Positions 21,189-32,213 of a stretch of DNA of 64,000 bases are shown in pieces. The stretch's first letter is position 1, and the number at the start of each line of letters is the position of its first letter. The notes under the pieces are model-generated. The model did not search any database. It was not told the DNA's origin and worked only from the letters and a program-made list of their open reading frames with translations. The DNA is taken from positions 1 through 64,000 of the forward strand of contig FJUW01000095.1 of NCBI GenBank assembly GCA_900074885.1, read 5' to 3'. A program made the position numbers and the translations under genes. This stretch comes from Rhynchosporium graminicola (lineage: Eukaryota; Ascomycota; Leotiomycetes; Helotiales; Ploettnerulaceae).

Positions 21189-22099
21189 ATATTAAACCTT
21201 ATTTCTAGTCCGGATTCGGCTCGACTTTTGAGCTCGAATTGGAGGCTTCACCGATATTGTCACTGCACAGCTTTAATACTTAGCCAGATTTAGCCTTAGA
21301 TCTTAATATTCCTATTGCTATCTTCGACTTTTGGTTCCCAGAGTAGGCTATCAACACCACCGAAGTAGGGATTCAAGTACTGTCAACAAACCCGCAGTGC
21401 TTCTGTGCCACTAGTATGATATGGATATTCCCAAAGAGTTTGATCGTTGAAATTCATGTGAGTCTTCTTGGCACGTCATGGTCCCATGCTCACAGCCTTA
21501 TGATCCTCCGGATACGGTCGGATTATCATGCAGGAGGTATTCTCTCGCTTCGAAATAAGACATTAGTCCAGCCATCTGACTGCTGTAGCTACCATGCGAC
21601 CTCCGAGGACCTCTTATCTTCCTTCCTCAAGTCTATTTTTGATTTATTTTGGTCTTATGCGCGCTCATTTCTGTTGTAATCCTTCGGTCCATTTTGGCCG
21701 CACCATACTTAAGTTATCTACAGTGAAGTTTTGATCGCTTTTACATCCAAAGCCTACTTTTGCTTGCATCCTTTTATATCTTTGAAAGGCCCGTCAGAAC
21801 CGCTGATTCAAGTTCTTCGAGCTATTTCAAGATGGTCAGTCACTTTTTCCTTTTCAACTCAAGCCCTGGACGAGAGACACGTATAGCATTGGAAGCTCAA
21901 CTTTACGGTGTATACTACTAGCTTTGGAGGACGAAGGACCCCGTTGATAAAGACTTTCCGACAGAATTATTCGAATCGCTTGTCCATAGCATGCTTTTAT
22001 AACATGAAATCAGCTCATTCAGTGTAGGGTCACCCGCCACAACAATACTCAACCTCGCCGGTATCGCCGCTCGTAACTCCAGTTGAGGACACAAGAAAC
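21189..22099. other. intergenic, upstream region of the lectin-like gene
   Basis: Only short, motif-free ORFs. Pyrimidine-rich sequence near 21770-21890 may be the promoter or leader of the gene starting at 22100. Confidence 0.4.
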
Positions 22100-23588
22100 A
22101 TGGTTTCTTTTCCTCCACCCGAGCCTGCTACGTATTCAGACGAGAAGATTGTCATGTTGGAATCCGTCAGGTACGATATTCAGGTCGCCGGACCGAATAG
22201 AAGACCTTCGCAAGCGCCGGAGGTCGTTCTAGCTACTCTTCCAAGTCCTCCTCCGGTACCGCCTCTTCCTATACCCTTTGTGTCCACGCTTGTTCCCTCA
22301 GGATGTGCGAAAATGGAACTTCCTCCTCGCCCTCGGGAAATTCCTTTCTGGAAGAGACACATTCTATGGATCGCGGCAGCTGTAGGCTTTGGCGTCCTCC
22401 TAATTGGAGTTGTCGTTGGAGTTATTGGACACACAGATTTCAAATCAACCAAGACTAGCAACGCTACAAATACAACCACATCGGCGTTCTTAGCAGTAGC
22501 GAACAACACTCGGAATAGTGTTGCCAGCTCGGGATCTTTCCAGAGTGACAAGAAAACGTGGAATACGCACGTTCTATGGCAGGCCTCCACGGGTGGCATC
22601 AATCTCCAAGTCAGTCTGGATGGCTCAACATTTCAACCGGAACAACAGATCAATTTGAGCATCCCTCCTAGGATTGGATCTCCCATTTCTGCCACGACTG
22701 AGATTGACCCAAGGAATGGAGTTGCCATGGTATGTTTGCTAGACCTCCTTTTGTGTGAGTCTTGTTCTGGTAGCTAACATCGATCCCCACAGCTCAACGT
22801 CTTTTATTTGTCCGGTGTAAATAACATCACCATGTCAGTGATCACTTGCGTTCCGAACACCGATAAATGCAACACGGTTGCGAATCGCTACTTACCCACA
22901 CAAGTCGCGCCCAGCAACTTTACAGGCCTGGCAGCAATCAATGTTGATGAAGCCCAGGATTGGCGAGTGTATTATCATGACAAAGATGGAAAAATCTGCG
23001 AGTTGGTGGGAAACAACTCAGGCTTTGACCTAGGAACTCCAATTGGTGGCCAAGGTCTCAACGCTTCTTCAATCACGGCAGTAAACATCAATTCGACCAC
23101 AAACAACGTGTGGGTCTTCTACGTCGATGGTCTGACGCAAGCCCTTTTCAAAACACAGTTCACCGCAGGTGACTGGACTAAACGTACTTCTTTCATACTC
23201 CAAATTTCGCTCTCTCACTGACTGATCGACCATAGCTTCAATCGTCTCGGCAGCTCTGATCGATAACTGGAATCCCAAATCTGGCCTCAGCGCAGCCTAC
23301 ACCAAGGATCAAGATCAACTACATGTGTATTATACCGGCCTGGACGGTGGTATTTACGAGTTTCTCGGTTTTAATGCTTCAAAGGCCACCAACGCGAAAT
23401 GGGCCGCTCTGCCGGGACGCAATCATCTCTGGCATACAGCGGATCACATCGGCGCTCCTATAACGGCCATTGGCTGGAATGATCAGGCACGGTTCTATCA
23501 GGTCAAAGAAGGCGATTTGGCCGAAGGTCATTTGGATGGTCAGATATGGACCGAGGCTTTCATTGATAAGGACGGTACGATCAGCTAG
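22100..23588 (+). CDS. membrane-anchored fucose-specific-lectin-like protein
   Basis: Three exons, 22100..22729, 22793..23183 and 23236..23588, give 457 residues with clean GT-AG introns (phases 0 and 1). Residues 1-85 are Pro-rich and cytosolic by prediction, residues about 88-110 (ILWIAAAVGFGVLLIGVVVG) form one membrane helix, and a Thr/Asn-rich stalk follows. The rest resembles the fungal fucose-specific lectin beta-propeller, with repeated blades such as WRVYYHDKDGKICELVG, LHVYYTGLDGGIYEFLG and WNDQARFYQVKEGDLAEGHL. The likely topology is type II, with the propeller outside or in the secretory lumen. Ligand binding is inferred from family resemblance only; I could not check every sugar-contact residue. 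It is the only clearly intact gene between UTP14 and the methyltransferases. Confidence 0.8.
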
Positions 23589-25401
23589 ATGCCAATGGCG
23601 GATGAAGGAGCTTCGGAGTCATTTGAGGAAGGTAGTTCAATCACACATCTAGTACGCATATGGAGTGGTATGTTTCTCAGGACTGCGTTTCTTTCTTTCT
23701 GTAAATAGTTTGGAGATGTATAAATGGGTAATAGTACTACTCGAAGTGACCATTCGTGACCTGGTGCAATTAGCTTACCTGCTCTGTGTGTGCAGGATAC
23801 AATTACCAGTACTATTATCATCAATGCCTTGCGACTTACGGACAATCCCCGATTTCTGCACAGCTGGCAGCTTGTTTAAGTACATCTGAGAAGATACATT
23901 TTTAACCACTTGGGTAAACAGACAGTGCGTGAAATATTGTGGTGTTTATTCGTTGGCGTGGGCCCATGGCCAGCATATCCATCCGACCATGCAAAAATAA
24001 GACTGTAGCACCGATCCCCAAACTTAACATACGTCTACGACCTCAACGCACGAGTTAATCATGGATAACGGCTAGCCGCCTTCCCAACTGCCTGTACATA
24101 AACTATGTATAAGATAGCTCGCAACATTTATCTGCCCCAAGTCAACAGGCTCTCGCTTAACACGAAAATGTATTCACAGAGGCAAACCCTCAGATGAGGA
24201 ACAATTCTCAGCCGGACCCAGGAACTGGGTATCTTGCTTCCAAGAGGCCCTGGAAGATCCATCAGAGAGCTCTGATACCTTCTCGATCTCAGAAATAGCA
24301 GTCTGATGGTCGCCTTGCGAAATGAGGCTAGAAGCGTAAATTCCATCCCCATATAGATGACACTCGATTTTTCATTCCTAGACCAGCAGGCAGGTGCCAT
24401 CGTCTCTCTGCGATAAATAGCTATTGCCAGCTCCGAGCTTCTTGTAGGAAGAATTAGTCGATTCTTAGGCCTAGCTGCGGTGCTTTGAATATTAGGAAAT
24501 GGAGATAGAATATTCTTCTCGAGCAGCCTGTGTTGTCAGAGCGGAGCTCCTGGTTTTGGCATTGCATGATCTGGGATTAGGAAAAGGTCGTGTAGGACTA
24601 ACATAAGAATCGGGGAGAATGGAGAGAGTGTCAGGGCTGCCGATTATGGGACCGCAGTCTGATCGCGGGATATACGAGTTTAAATTGGTATGCCGGAGTT
24701 GAAATTGAGACAAATACCTCTTTATTGGTGATTGTGGCGAGGACATTCTCTGGGTTGCAAGAAGCTAGTTCTTGGAGACTGCTTGAGCATGTGAGATTCG
24801 ATTGGATGTAGACTGTGGAGAGAAGATTTGAGGTGCGTTTGCTGGGCTGGCGACGCAGATTTTTAGTTTGTTTGTTTGTTTTTATTGGATAAGACGCCAT
24901 TGGTTTGGATGTTATGCTTAGAAGTTTACTGTTTGGGCCTCGGAAGCGGGTCTTTCACGTATAGTGGATGAATGTTGAAAGGTGTATTGTATCGTACACC
25001 AAGGCTGTTCTCACCTTGCCGCCCTTGCTAACATACGGTCATCTTCAGTTGTGATTGGCGCCAAGCAAGCCCTTCTTAATAATTATTTGACAAACAAGAA
25101 GTATTGTTCAAGGAGCAGCCATTTACTCATTCCACGGGAGCAAAGATCCCTTTTTTTCTGTCTGTAGACTGTAGCAAAATGTGCACTTTATAAGACTATG
25201 CTCACTTGGCAAACTCACTAGCAAATAGCGAGCCTCAAGATGTGTGATTAGTAACTCGGCTGTGATAGTCGTACAATATCGGTTGGAGAAGGCGTAAGAA
25301 AGGAACTATAAACGGCTAATCGTACCTCCTCCTGCTGAGCAGAACTAGTGGCTCGCTTAGGAAGCCTCGAACACAAGAGAGTGGTGCTAATAAAGAATCA
25401 T
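23589..25401. other. intergenic apart from one doubtful small ORF
   Basis: No recognisable gene. Frames on the minus strand between 24130 and 24400 have some coding-like character but are interrupted by stops. Nothing can be named. Confidence 0.4.
24492..24746 (-). CDS. possible small protein, 84 aa, unknown
   Basis: The ATG at 24746 follows a CT-rich, leader-like stretch (ACATCC and AACCC words), and the frame MSSPQSPIKRYLSQFQLRHT continues to 24492. It is rich in Ser and Pro, without domains. An intron using GTTAGT near 24604 could extend it. The support is weak. Confidence 0.25.
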   Translation of the reverse strand: MSSPQSPIKRYLSQFQLRHTNLNSYIPRSDCGPIIGSPDTLSILPDSYVSPTRPFPNPRSCNAKTRSSALTTQAAREEYSISIS

Positions 25402-26358
25402 CTAGGCCTTCTTCTTCTTCACAATCAATAGAACCCCCTTCGGACTCCCCTTGATAATCTCCTTCCCCTTCCCAACACCCACCTCCCCCATCAACCGCTC
25501 AATCTCCCTCCTTACCCTCCTCACCACATCCTTCTCGGTCCCATTCGTTTCCGGATTCGCCTCTCTCCACCTCTGAACCGGACTCGCCGTCCCGATAATC
25601 TTCTCCATAACATCGAGATTCATAGTCAACGCACCGCCCGTGAAGAACTCCTCACTATTCCTCTCTCCCGTGCCCCACTCCATCCTCAAGAAACTCTCCT
25701 CGTCGAACTCGACTACGGGGGTAGTAAGTGTCCAAGGTAGCGGTAAACCGACGTACAGGTTCCTAGTAAGCCAATTTCCAGGCTCGAAGAATGGTAGTAA
25801 ATCTTTTTCTTCGAAATCCATGAGCGCGGCGTTCAGTGCCTCGGAGTTGGGAACAGAGTGGTGGATACCGATTTGTCCAGACCCCCAGATCGCAACTGTT
25901 CCGCCTGGTTTGAGGACACGTGCGGCGCGTGGCCAGAAGGCTGCCATGTCGAACCAGTGAGCAGCTGTTGAGGCGGTGATGAGGTCTACACTTCCATCCT
26001 CAACTGGCTGGTCAAGATGCCAGCCCAGATCCTCCGCAGTGGAGATCTCGTAACGAATATTCTCTCCCGCAGCGGTCTTTCCGCTGAGGGATCGAGCTTC
26101 GGCTATCATTCCTTCTGAAGGGTCGAGACCGATTAAGTGAGCGAAAGATGGCGCGAGAGCACGAGCTGTGATTCCTGGTCCGCAGCCGACATCGAGGAGA
26201 GTATCAGGAAGAGCACCAGTGGTGGTGTGGTGCTCCAGAACAAGCTCATAGAGTTTGGGGTTGTAGGTTGGACGTGCTTGCGCATAGGTTTTGCCTTGCT
26301 CTTTGGTATAGGATGTGAATGTCTTTTCGGACGACGTAAAGGGTTGGGGAGTTGTCAT
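25402..26358 (-). CDS. class I SAM-dependent methyltransferase (trans-aconitate methyltransferase-like)
   Basis: A single exon of 318 residues starting at ATG 26358; the longer open frame upstream has no earlier ATG. Motif I is TLLDVGCGPGITARAL (about residues 53-68), followed by LIGLDPSEGMI (motif II acidic residue) and VDLITASTAAHWFDMAAFWP (motif III region), then RVLKPGGTVAIWGSG. This arrangement is that of fungal small-molecule methyltransferases related to yeast Tmt1 and Crg1. The substrate is unknown. The C-terminus is Lys-rich and ends in KKKKA. A second methyltransferase lies 0.7 kb further along the same strand, but the two share little sequence beyond the fold. Confidence 0.85.
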   Translation of the reverse strand: MTTPQPFTSSEKTFTSYTKEQGKTYAQARPTYNPKLYELVLEHHTTTGALPDTLLDVGCGPGITARALAPSFAHLIGLDPSEGMIAEARSLSGKTAAGENIRYEISTAEDLGWHLDQPVEDGSVDLITASTAAHWFDMAAFWPRAARVLKPGGTVAIWGSGQIGIHHSVPNSEALNAALMDFEEKDLLPFFEPGNWLTRNLYVGLPLPWTLTTPVVEFDEESFLRMEWGTGERNSEEFFTGGALTMNLDVMEKIIGTASPVQRWREANPETNGTEKDVVRRVRREIERLMGEVGVGKGKEIIKGSPKGVLLIVKKKKA

Positions 26359-27047
26359 TTTGAAAGCGATGTGCTGGGGTGAGATTGTTTTTGTTGGAGG
26401 GTCTGGCTGCAGTGATCTTCGTTGCTCATGTGGATGGTTTTGTTCTTGGAATCGGTTTGTGTATCTGGTTTCTCGTATATCCAAGCTTCTTAAAGCTTCG
26501 AGTTAATTCAAGGGTGCAGAATTTTGTAAGGGAGCGACAGCGTTTTTCGTTGAGGCGTTGTCTGTACATATGGTTAGCAGAATAGTACGATTGGACATCT
26601 CCCCACTAGTATGCTTCAGCCGGTTCCCAATGATTATGCAAGATGATCAGCTGAAGTTACTGATCCCGACGGAAAATCCAGCGTTCGGTTAAAGTCGTGT
26701 GGACAGAGATCTGACAGGGCTGAAATTGATATCTTACTATTCATATAAGATGTCAAAAAGTTGCAGGGAAATGATGCTAAAACGTGTGAACATTTTCGAA
26801 GAGAGCAGATGCACTTTATTTGTGGGATTCTCAATGCATCTTCACCCAACAAACACGGAGCGGCCATCTAGATTGTACCGATAGAGGCGTGGCCCATTCG
26901 CTTGTATTTTTGGTATGAGCCGGAATGTACCAATGATCCCCGCTCCCGTTCAAGAAAAAGATGCTAGGAATCTGATAATAAAGCTACCTCATCTATGAAA
27001 TTGTGAAAGTATATCTAGTGAGCTGTACCTAAATGACAATTAAAAAT
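26359..27047. other. intergenic between the two methyltransferases
   Basis: Promoter of the downstream methyltransferase and terminator of the upstream one. No gene seen. Confidence 0.4.
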
Positions 27048-28584
27048 CTAGGTTGATGGCTTCTGGGCATATACCGAGTATCTTGGAGTTGGGTTAGGAT
27101 CGATAACCTTCTCGATGGGAGAAGCACTTACATTGGCCAATGAGCATGAATTTGTGGATCACTCATCTCTTTTCTGACATCCACTAGGAAGACTTCTACT
27201 TCTTCCTTGGTCCATTTAAATACACGAGTAAATAGAGCCATGGAGAAGCCTTCGAGTGAAGGCGCCATGTTCTCCAGTGACCAAGCACCTATTTTGATCA
27301 GCATCATACTAAAGGGAACCAGAACAAAATAAGCTATCGTGGACCAGAAATACATGCAGAGGATCCAGAGACAAGCCGATTTCAGGCAATGAAAATGAAG
27401 TAGAGATGTGACTCACCAAGCTCTTTCATCTTCTTATCCTTCGGCCATCGATTCTGCGGCCACATGAATTTCTGCTCGACGATATTTACGAAGCCCGCCT
27501 TCCCAAGCTCCTCCTTGTACATTTTTGCACTATCAATTGGTCTGCCGGCTGTTTTCGTCCCGTCTAGAATGAGACCGGCCCATTTCTTGAGCGCGGAATC
27601 AGCAGGCGCGGAATCATCGACGAATTCTACTGGGAAACAGATATCTGCTAGCTCGATGTAACCACCTGGTGACATGTGCCTGTGTTCGTGTTAGCGATAG
27701 ACTTCACACCAGAACTTTTGAGGGTTTTCATATTTTCGGCATTTATTCTCATGGAAGGTCGCACCTGGACTGTGTATGCAAATAGTGGAGGAAATGAATG
27801 AGCACTTACTTGAAGCTTTGCTCAAAAAACCGTGGCCAATCCGCAAAACTTGCTGTCATCATCCTCGAAAAGATGAAATCAAACCTCTGATCTTCCTTGA
27901 ACGTCCATTCCTCCTCTAAGTCATCGACCTGGAAACTGACATTGGGCGGGACGAAAGTCGGCTATTCGATAAGTCAATATAGCGAAAGATAATTCTCTTC
28001 AGATTGTGGATTGAAGGGATGAGCATAAGAGTGACGTGGTGAATACATGATATAAACCCACGCGTGCTAAGTACAGCATACAGAGCCGATTCTCAGATCT
28101 GACAAGATCTGCCGCTTACACAAAAAGAAGATTCTGGATAGAAACGAAATTCTCAACACACCTGAATCGGACTCAGATCCACCCCCAAAACCTCCGTCTC
28201 GGGATGTTCATCCGCAAAATCAATCGCCCAGATACCCGTCCCAGTACCCACATCCAGCACCCGATGCAGTTTCTCCGGGAGCGGACACAAGTGCAGTTTT
28301 TTCGAGAAAGTTAGCATGAACAGGTGATGTTGCAAATCGAGACGTTCTTGTTCAGAGTCGTCGTTGGGGGACAGGTATTTCCCATCTTTGTAGGCGTGGT
28401 AGCGACGACCGTTTTCGTGCCGATGTGCGAGGATGCTGCTGTTTATGGAGGCGGTGGAGGAAAGGTCGTCGTCGAACGAGTCGCCGAGTGAAGAGTCGGC
28501 GTCGTCGTCGTGGTCGTTGGGATTTGGGTTGGGGTTAGTAGGGAGAGTGGTGGTGGGAGAGGGAGTTGGGGTGGGTTCAGACAT
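27048..28584 (-). CDS. LaeA/UMTA-like SAM methyltransferase
   Basis: Five exons (28584..28162, 27961..27810, 27679..27417, 27288..27132, 27081..27048) give 342 residues with every junction in frame. The N-terminal 60 residues are Ser/Thr/Asp-rich and disordered. Then come NGRRYHAYKDGKYLSPNDD and the SAM motif HRVLDVGTGTGIWAIDFAD with VLGVDLSPIQ, a pattern typical of LaeA-like and 'UMTA' methyltransferases. Later motifs are FDFIFSRMMTASFADW and MSPGGYIELADICFP. The last exon is only 34 nt and encodes the end IYSVYAQKPST. LaeA itself is a nuclear regulator of secondary metabolism, but most relatives are uncharacterised, so a regulatory role here is not shown. Confidence 0.85.
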
Positions 28585-31500
28585 GGCGGGGTACTGTATA
28601 TTGAGGACAAATAGGAAACAATGTTTTGTCTGATACTAATATCAAGGAAACGAGATCTCGGAGGGAGATACTTGTCTGTTGTACTATTTTTTGTTCTATC
28701 TAAGGCATAGGTAGCCATGAAGCCCGTCTCCTCCGCCTAGCTAAGTAGCATTTTTTTCTTCACCATTGCAGCATCTTTCTTCTCAATTAAGCTCAAGTGC
28801 CCTTCCCCCAGCGTCCTGGGATCGGCAGATATGTCAAAGGCCCGTAAATATCAAAGCAGGATATAGTCCGACTGGTCAGTGTGACCAAACAGTCTGATTT
28901 AAGGCCGTACTATCTACTTTAATGCGAACAAATAATTCGTGGAATTGGTAAGTGTTAGCCGCCTTCATGTGCATGAATCTGTGAGCATAGGATAGGTATG
29001 GGGGGAAGGAGATTTATATAGTTTAGGAAAGTCGCTTGAAAGATAAGGTCTTAACAAATAGGGCTGCGATTCTCGTTCCCAAGTTATGTGTGTACAGGCC
29101 ATGATGTAAAAGTCAAATGTTGCATTGCAGTTTAAGATACGGAGCCACTCCTGAAGCTGAGGTGGGTCCTCGCTTACGTTGGGACTAAAAACAATCAGAT
29201 AGGAAGCCCATATTTGACAATAGAGCAAAGATATTCCGGAATAGAATCTGTTGCTGAATATAATCCCTCAATTAATGACCGGCTGTTACATCTTACCACG
29301 GACTCAACGCAATAAGATGTCTTCTTGAAAATTGAGTAGACGTCCAACAGGGTTGACTACGGCGATTTGAGTACTTCTCGACTGCGTCTAGACATTCTTT
29401 TGGGCTATCTATGTCTACAGATTGACATATCGATCAATTAGGAAACTATGGCAAATGTATGTGAAGACATGGATATATCTTTAGATGTCTTCAGAGCTCT
29501 GGTAAGGTAAAGCAAGGGTTAAACAACTCTCCGGGCGTGCTTGGATTCAAAGTTTGAATCATACGACTTTTCCAAAATTTGAAACTTTAAATCATCGCAG
29601 CAGATTTGCTGAATCCCCTCTCTGTCTTTCAGAGACGTTATGAACTGTGTTGGCTTGCCGAAAGAAAAACGCCAAATCTAATTCCTGATCGCACCTTACG
29701 GTTACATACTCGTCTTTCGCACTTAAAATGGAGCAGTCTCTTACGTAGTCGCAATGCTGCTGGACCGACAGAAAACTCCAATAGCTACTACAGCCTATAG
29801 CGCAAGTGATTCGTAACAGCATGTCTGTCTGGACAAGTGTGTAACTTCCACCAGTTGACTGGTTGCCATAAGATAGCTGTGTTCGCTTCCAGACAGATGG
29901 TCGTTGGATCCGGTAACGCAGACGTTCATGATTCATCATGTTCGACTTTCCGAGCCCTTGGTCTTGGGGTTTCTGATGTATTACATGACAAGGCCAGCTG
30001 CACCTCGCGTTTGTGCGCAAGGTATAGTGACTGGTGATAATCAAAATACAAAGGAACAAACAGTGACTGGACTCAGCATTTTGCTCTGCAACTTGCGCAA
30101 TTATAAGTAGTCTCAAGCCCCTCACGCTGCAGTCAAGTTAAAGCCAGGAGCGCACTAAGCAGAGACTTTAATGATATAAGTAAATCATATACCCATAACT
30201 TAATGCTTTCTTTTGTGGGCTTTGGAGCGCATCCTTTCAAAGGTGTCAATCCCCCAACAGAAGAGCCTAGAGGAGCGAACTAGAGGCACATGAAAAAATA
30301 CGTCGAGCTCTGCCCTCGTTCTTAATGTGTTACGGACGTGGGTTGTGAGATTGGCATCTGGCGAGAGGTTCATCGACACCCTTTTCTCCGTGCAGGTGAC
30401 TGAAGAGATCCCCAGGTATTGATTGATGCACCCCACGCGATTCAAGCGATGTACCTGGAGAAAGAAGGTTACTGTTGCATGAGAAGAGAACGACGTCAGC
30501 TTGGTTGTAAGCTGCTTTTCAAGCCTACCTAGATACGTAAAATCCAGCACAGTCCGGTTACGAACCGGGGTTCCAAATTCTAAGCACCTTCGCCTAGAAA
30601 ATCGATAAACCTGCTATTATCTCTACACTTGATGAATAAATAAGCGATATTTAGTGATAGAATAACAGAGTGCCTTCCAAATATGTATTACTAGAAGTTT
30701 TGTAACATATATGAAATAGGCTGTGGAGGAGAGACTGCCTAAAGAAGGGGTCTAGAAAGAAATTCCGTCTGAAAAGTGGTATTTTGTGGTGAAGCGAGGC
30801 CTAGTGAGGTAGCCTGTAGCGCATAGACTTCTGAGCCCGGGTTCGCTGGTCCCTCTGCAATGCCCGGTGATAGGAAGCAGCCACCCAAGTGCCGTGTCGT
30901 GCCAGAAACGCAGCCGTTCACCGCCTTCCTTAGCGGATGTCATCACGACAGTTTCTGCCAAGCAACGAGTTCCTAGTGTCCTGACTCCTTAGTGGCAAAT
31001 AGCAATGATCTAGACAGGGATAGTCACCTCGGAGGTCGGCAACTGCTCGATTATCGGTCCTTATCGATAAGCAACGATATATCAGATGGAACAGAACAAA
31101 GAAGAGATGAAGTTTATTGAAATGAGTTGGATAGCCGGGCCAGGCGAGGCGCGGTCGGGGGGCAATGAGCAGACAGAATAAGGAAACAAAACAGCGATCT
31201 GATATGATACGATAGGTATTGTCATTTTTATACTGCATAACAAGAATACTGCATAACAAGAATGAAGGAAGTTCAAGAAAAGGCCTCTCGTAAAGTAAAT
31301 CCAACTCTCCCACTCATCCCGCTCAATTCCCAGTTCGCCTAGAATTCTTCCACCATCTCTCAATCTCTTGAACTCGCTTGACCTCATCAAGATTTGGCCC
31401 AGCTCTTGTCATAGAAAACACCAAGACTAAATACCTGCACGCACCTGCAATTGAAACCCCTACCTTGGCACATTATTGGTAGAGAGGGCACATGCTTGCT

Positions 31501-32213
31501 CAGAGGAGAAACTGGACCCGAAATCTCTCCTCTTTTCCCCAATTATATTCCGTCATCAAGTCTATGAAAGCTGGGCAAGAACTCTCGGCCTGCTTGGCTG
31601 GAAAACATCCTTTTTCGCCCGTTAAATAAGTCTTGGCCTAGTATCCCGCTGACCATAAGAAATCGCATTAGCCCCCGCCCTAACATGGGGTAGTCAAGTC
31701 CTAAAGTCGAATCCGGGCAAACCTTCGGACTTTTCTACGCTTCTTCTACCTACTTTATTTTAGAACCTCGACTCTCCATCTACTCCACCTCCCGCACGCA
31801 CACACCACGAACGAGATTGAAAAAAAGAATACGACTGCCTACGAATTCCTATCCTACGAACTATTCGTTTCCTCACCCTGAAGAGAACCGACCTTCCATT
31901 CATTACACTGAAATCGCTGAGCTAGGATGTTAAGAGGGCCAAGCTACCAAGAAACCTGCTGAATTGGAGCGGCGACTGGGCGCAACCAGAAATCTAGATG
32001 CTGCGACACCACGCAATTCTCTTGACCGATTCGACAGACTGGGGCATTAGGAAGGGCAGTAATTTGCGCTGAAGCAGACGAGCCACTACTTCCTGCTGTT
32101 GGCAGCTACTGCTACACTCTCTATACCGAACAATACTTCAACCCCACGTCACCTCGAAACATCTCGAAATAAAAAATATAAGCTCGCCCAAGAAACCAAG
32201 CTCTTGAGTCACC
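28585..32213. other. 3.6-kb intergenic region with NHA1 leader
   Basis: ORFs here begin at non-ATG codons or lack motifs. A CCGGTT-ACG-AACCGG palindrome lies at about 30553-30567. From about 31740 to 32213 the sequence becomes CT- and CA-rich, with pyrimidine tracts and many short CCACC-type words, like the promoter and long 5' leader of the highly conserved gene that begins at 32214. No RNA gene could be supported. Confidence 0.4.

Noticed and set aside
29592..30125. 177-codon minus-strand frame
   Set aside because: It opens with GTG, has no early ATG, and shows no motif; likely chance in a gene-poor region.
30770..30860. tRNA-like words (TAGCGCATAGACTTCTGA, GGGTTCGCTGG)
   Set aside because: No acceptor stem or consistent arms could be built; at most a degenerate tRNA-derived fragment.
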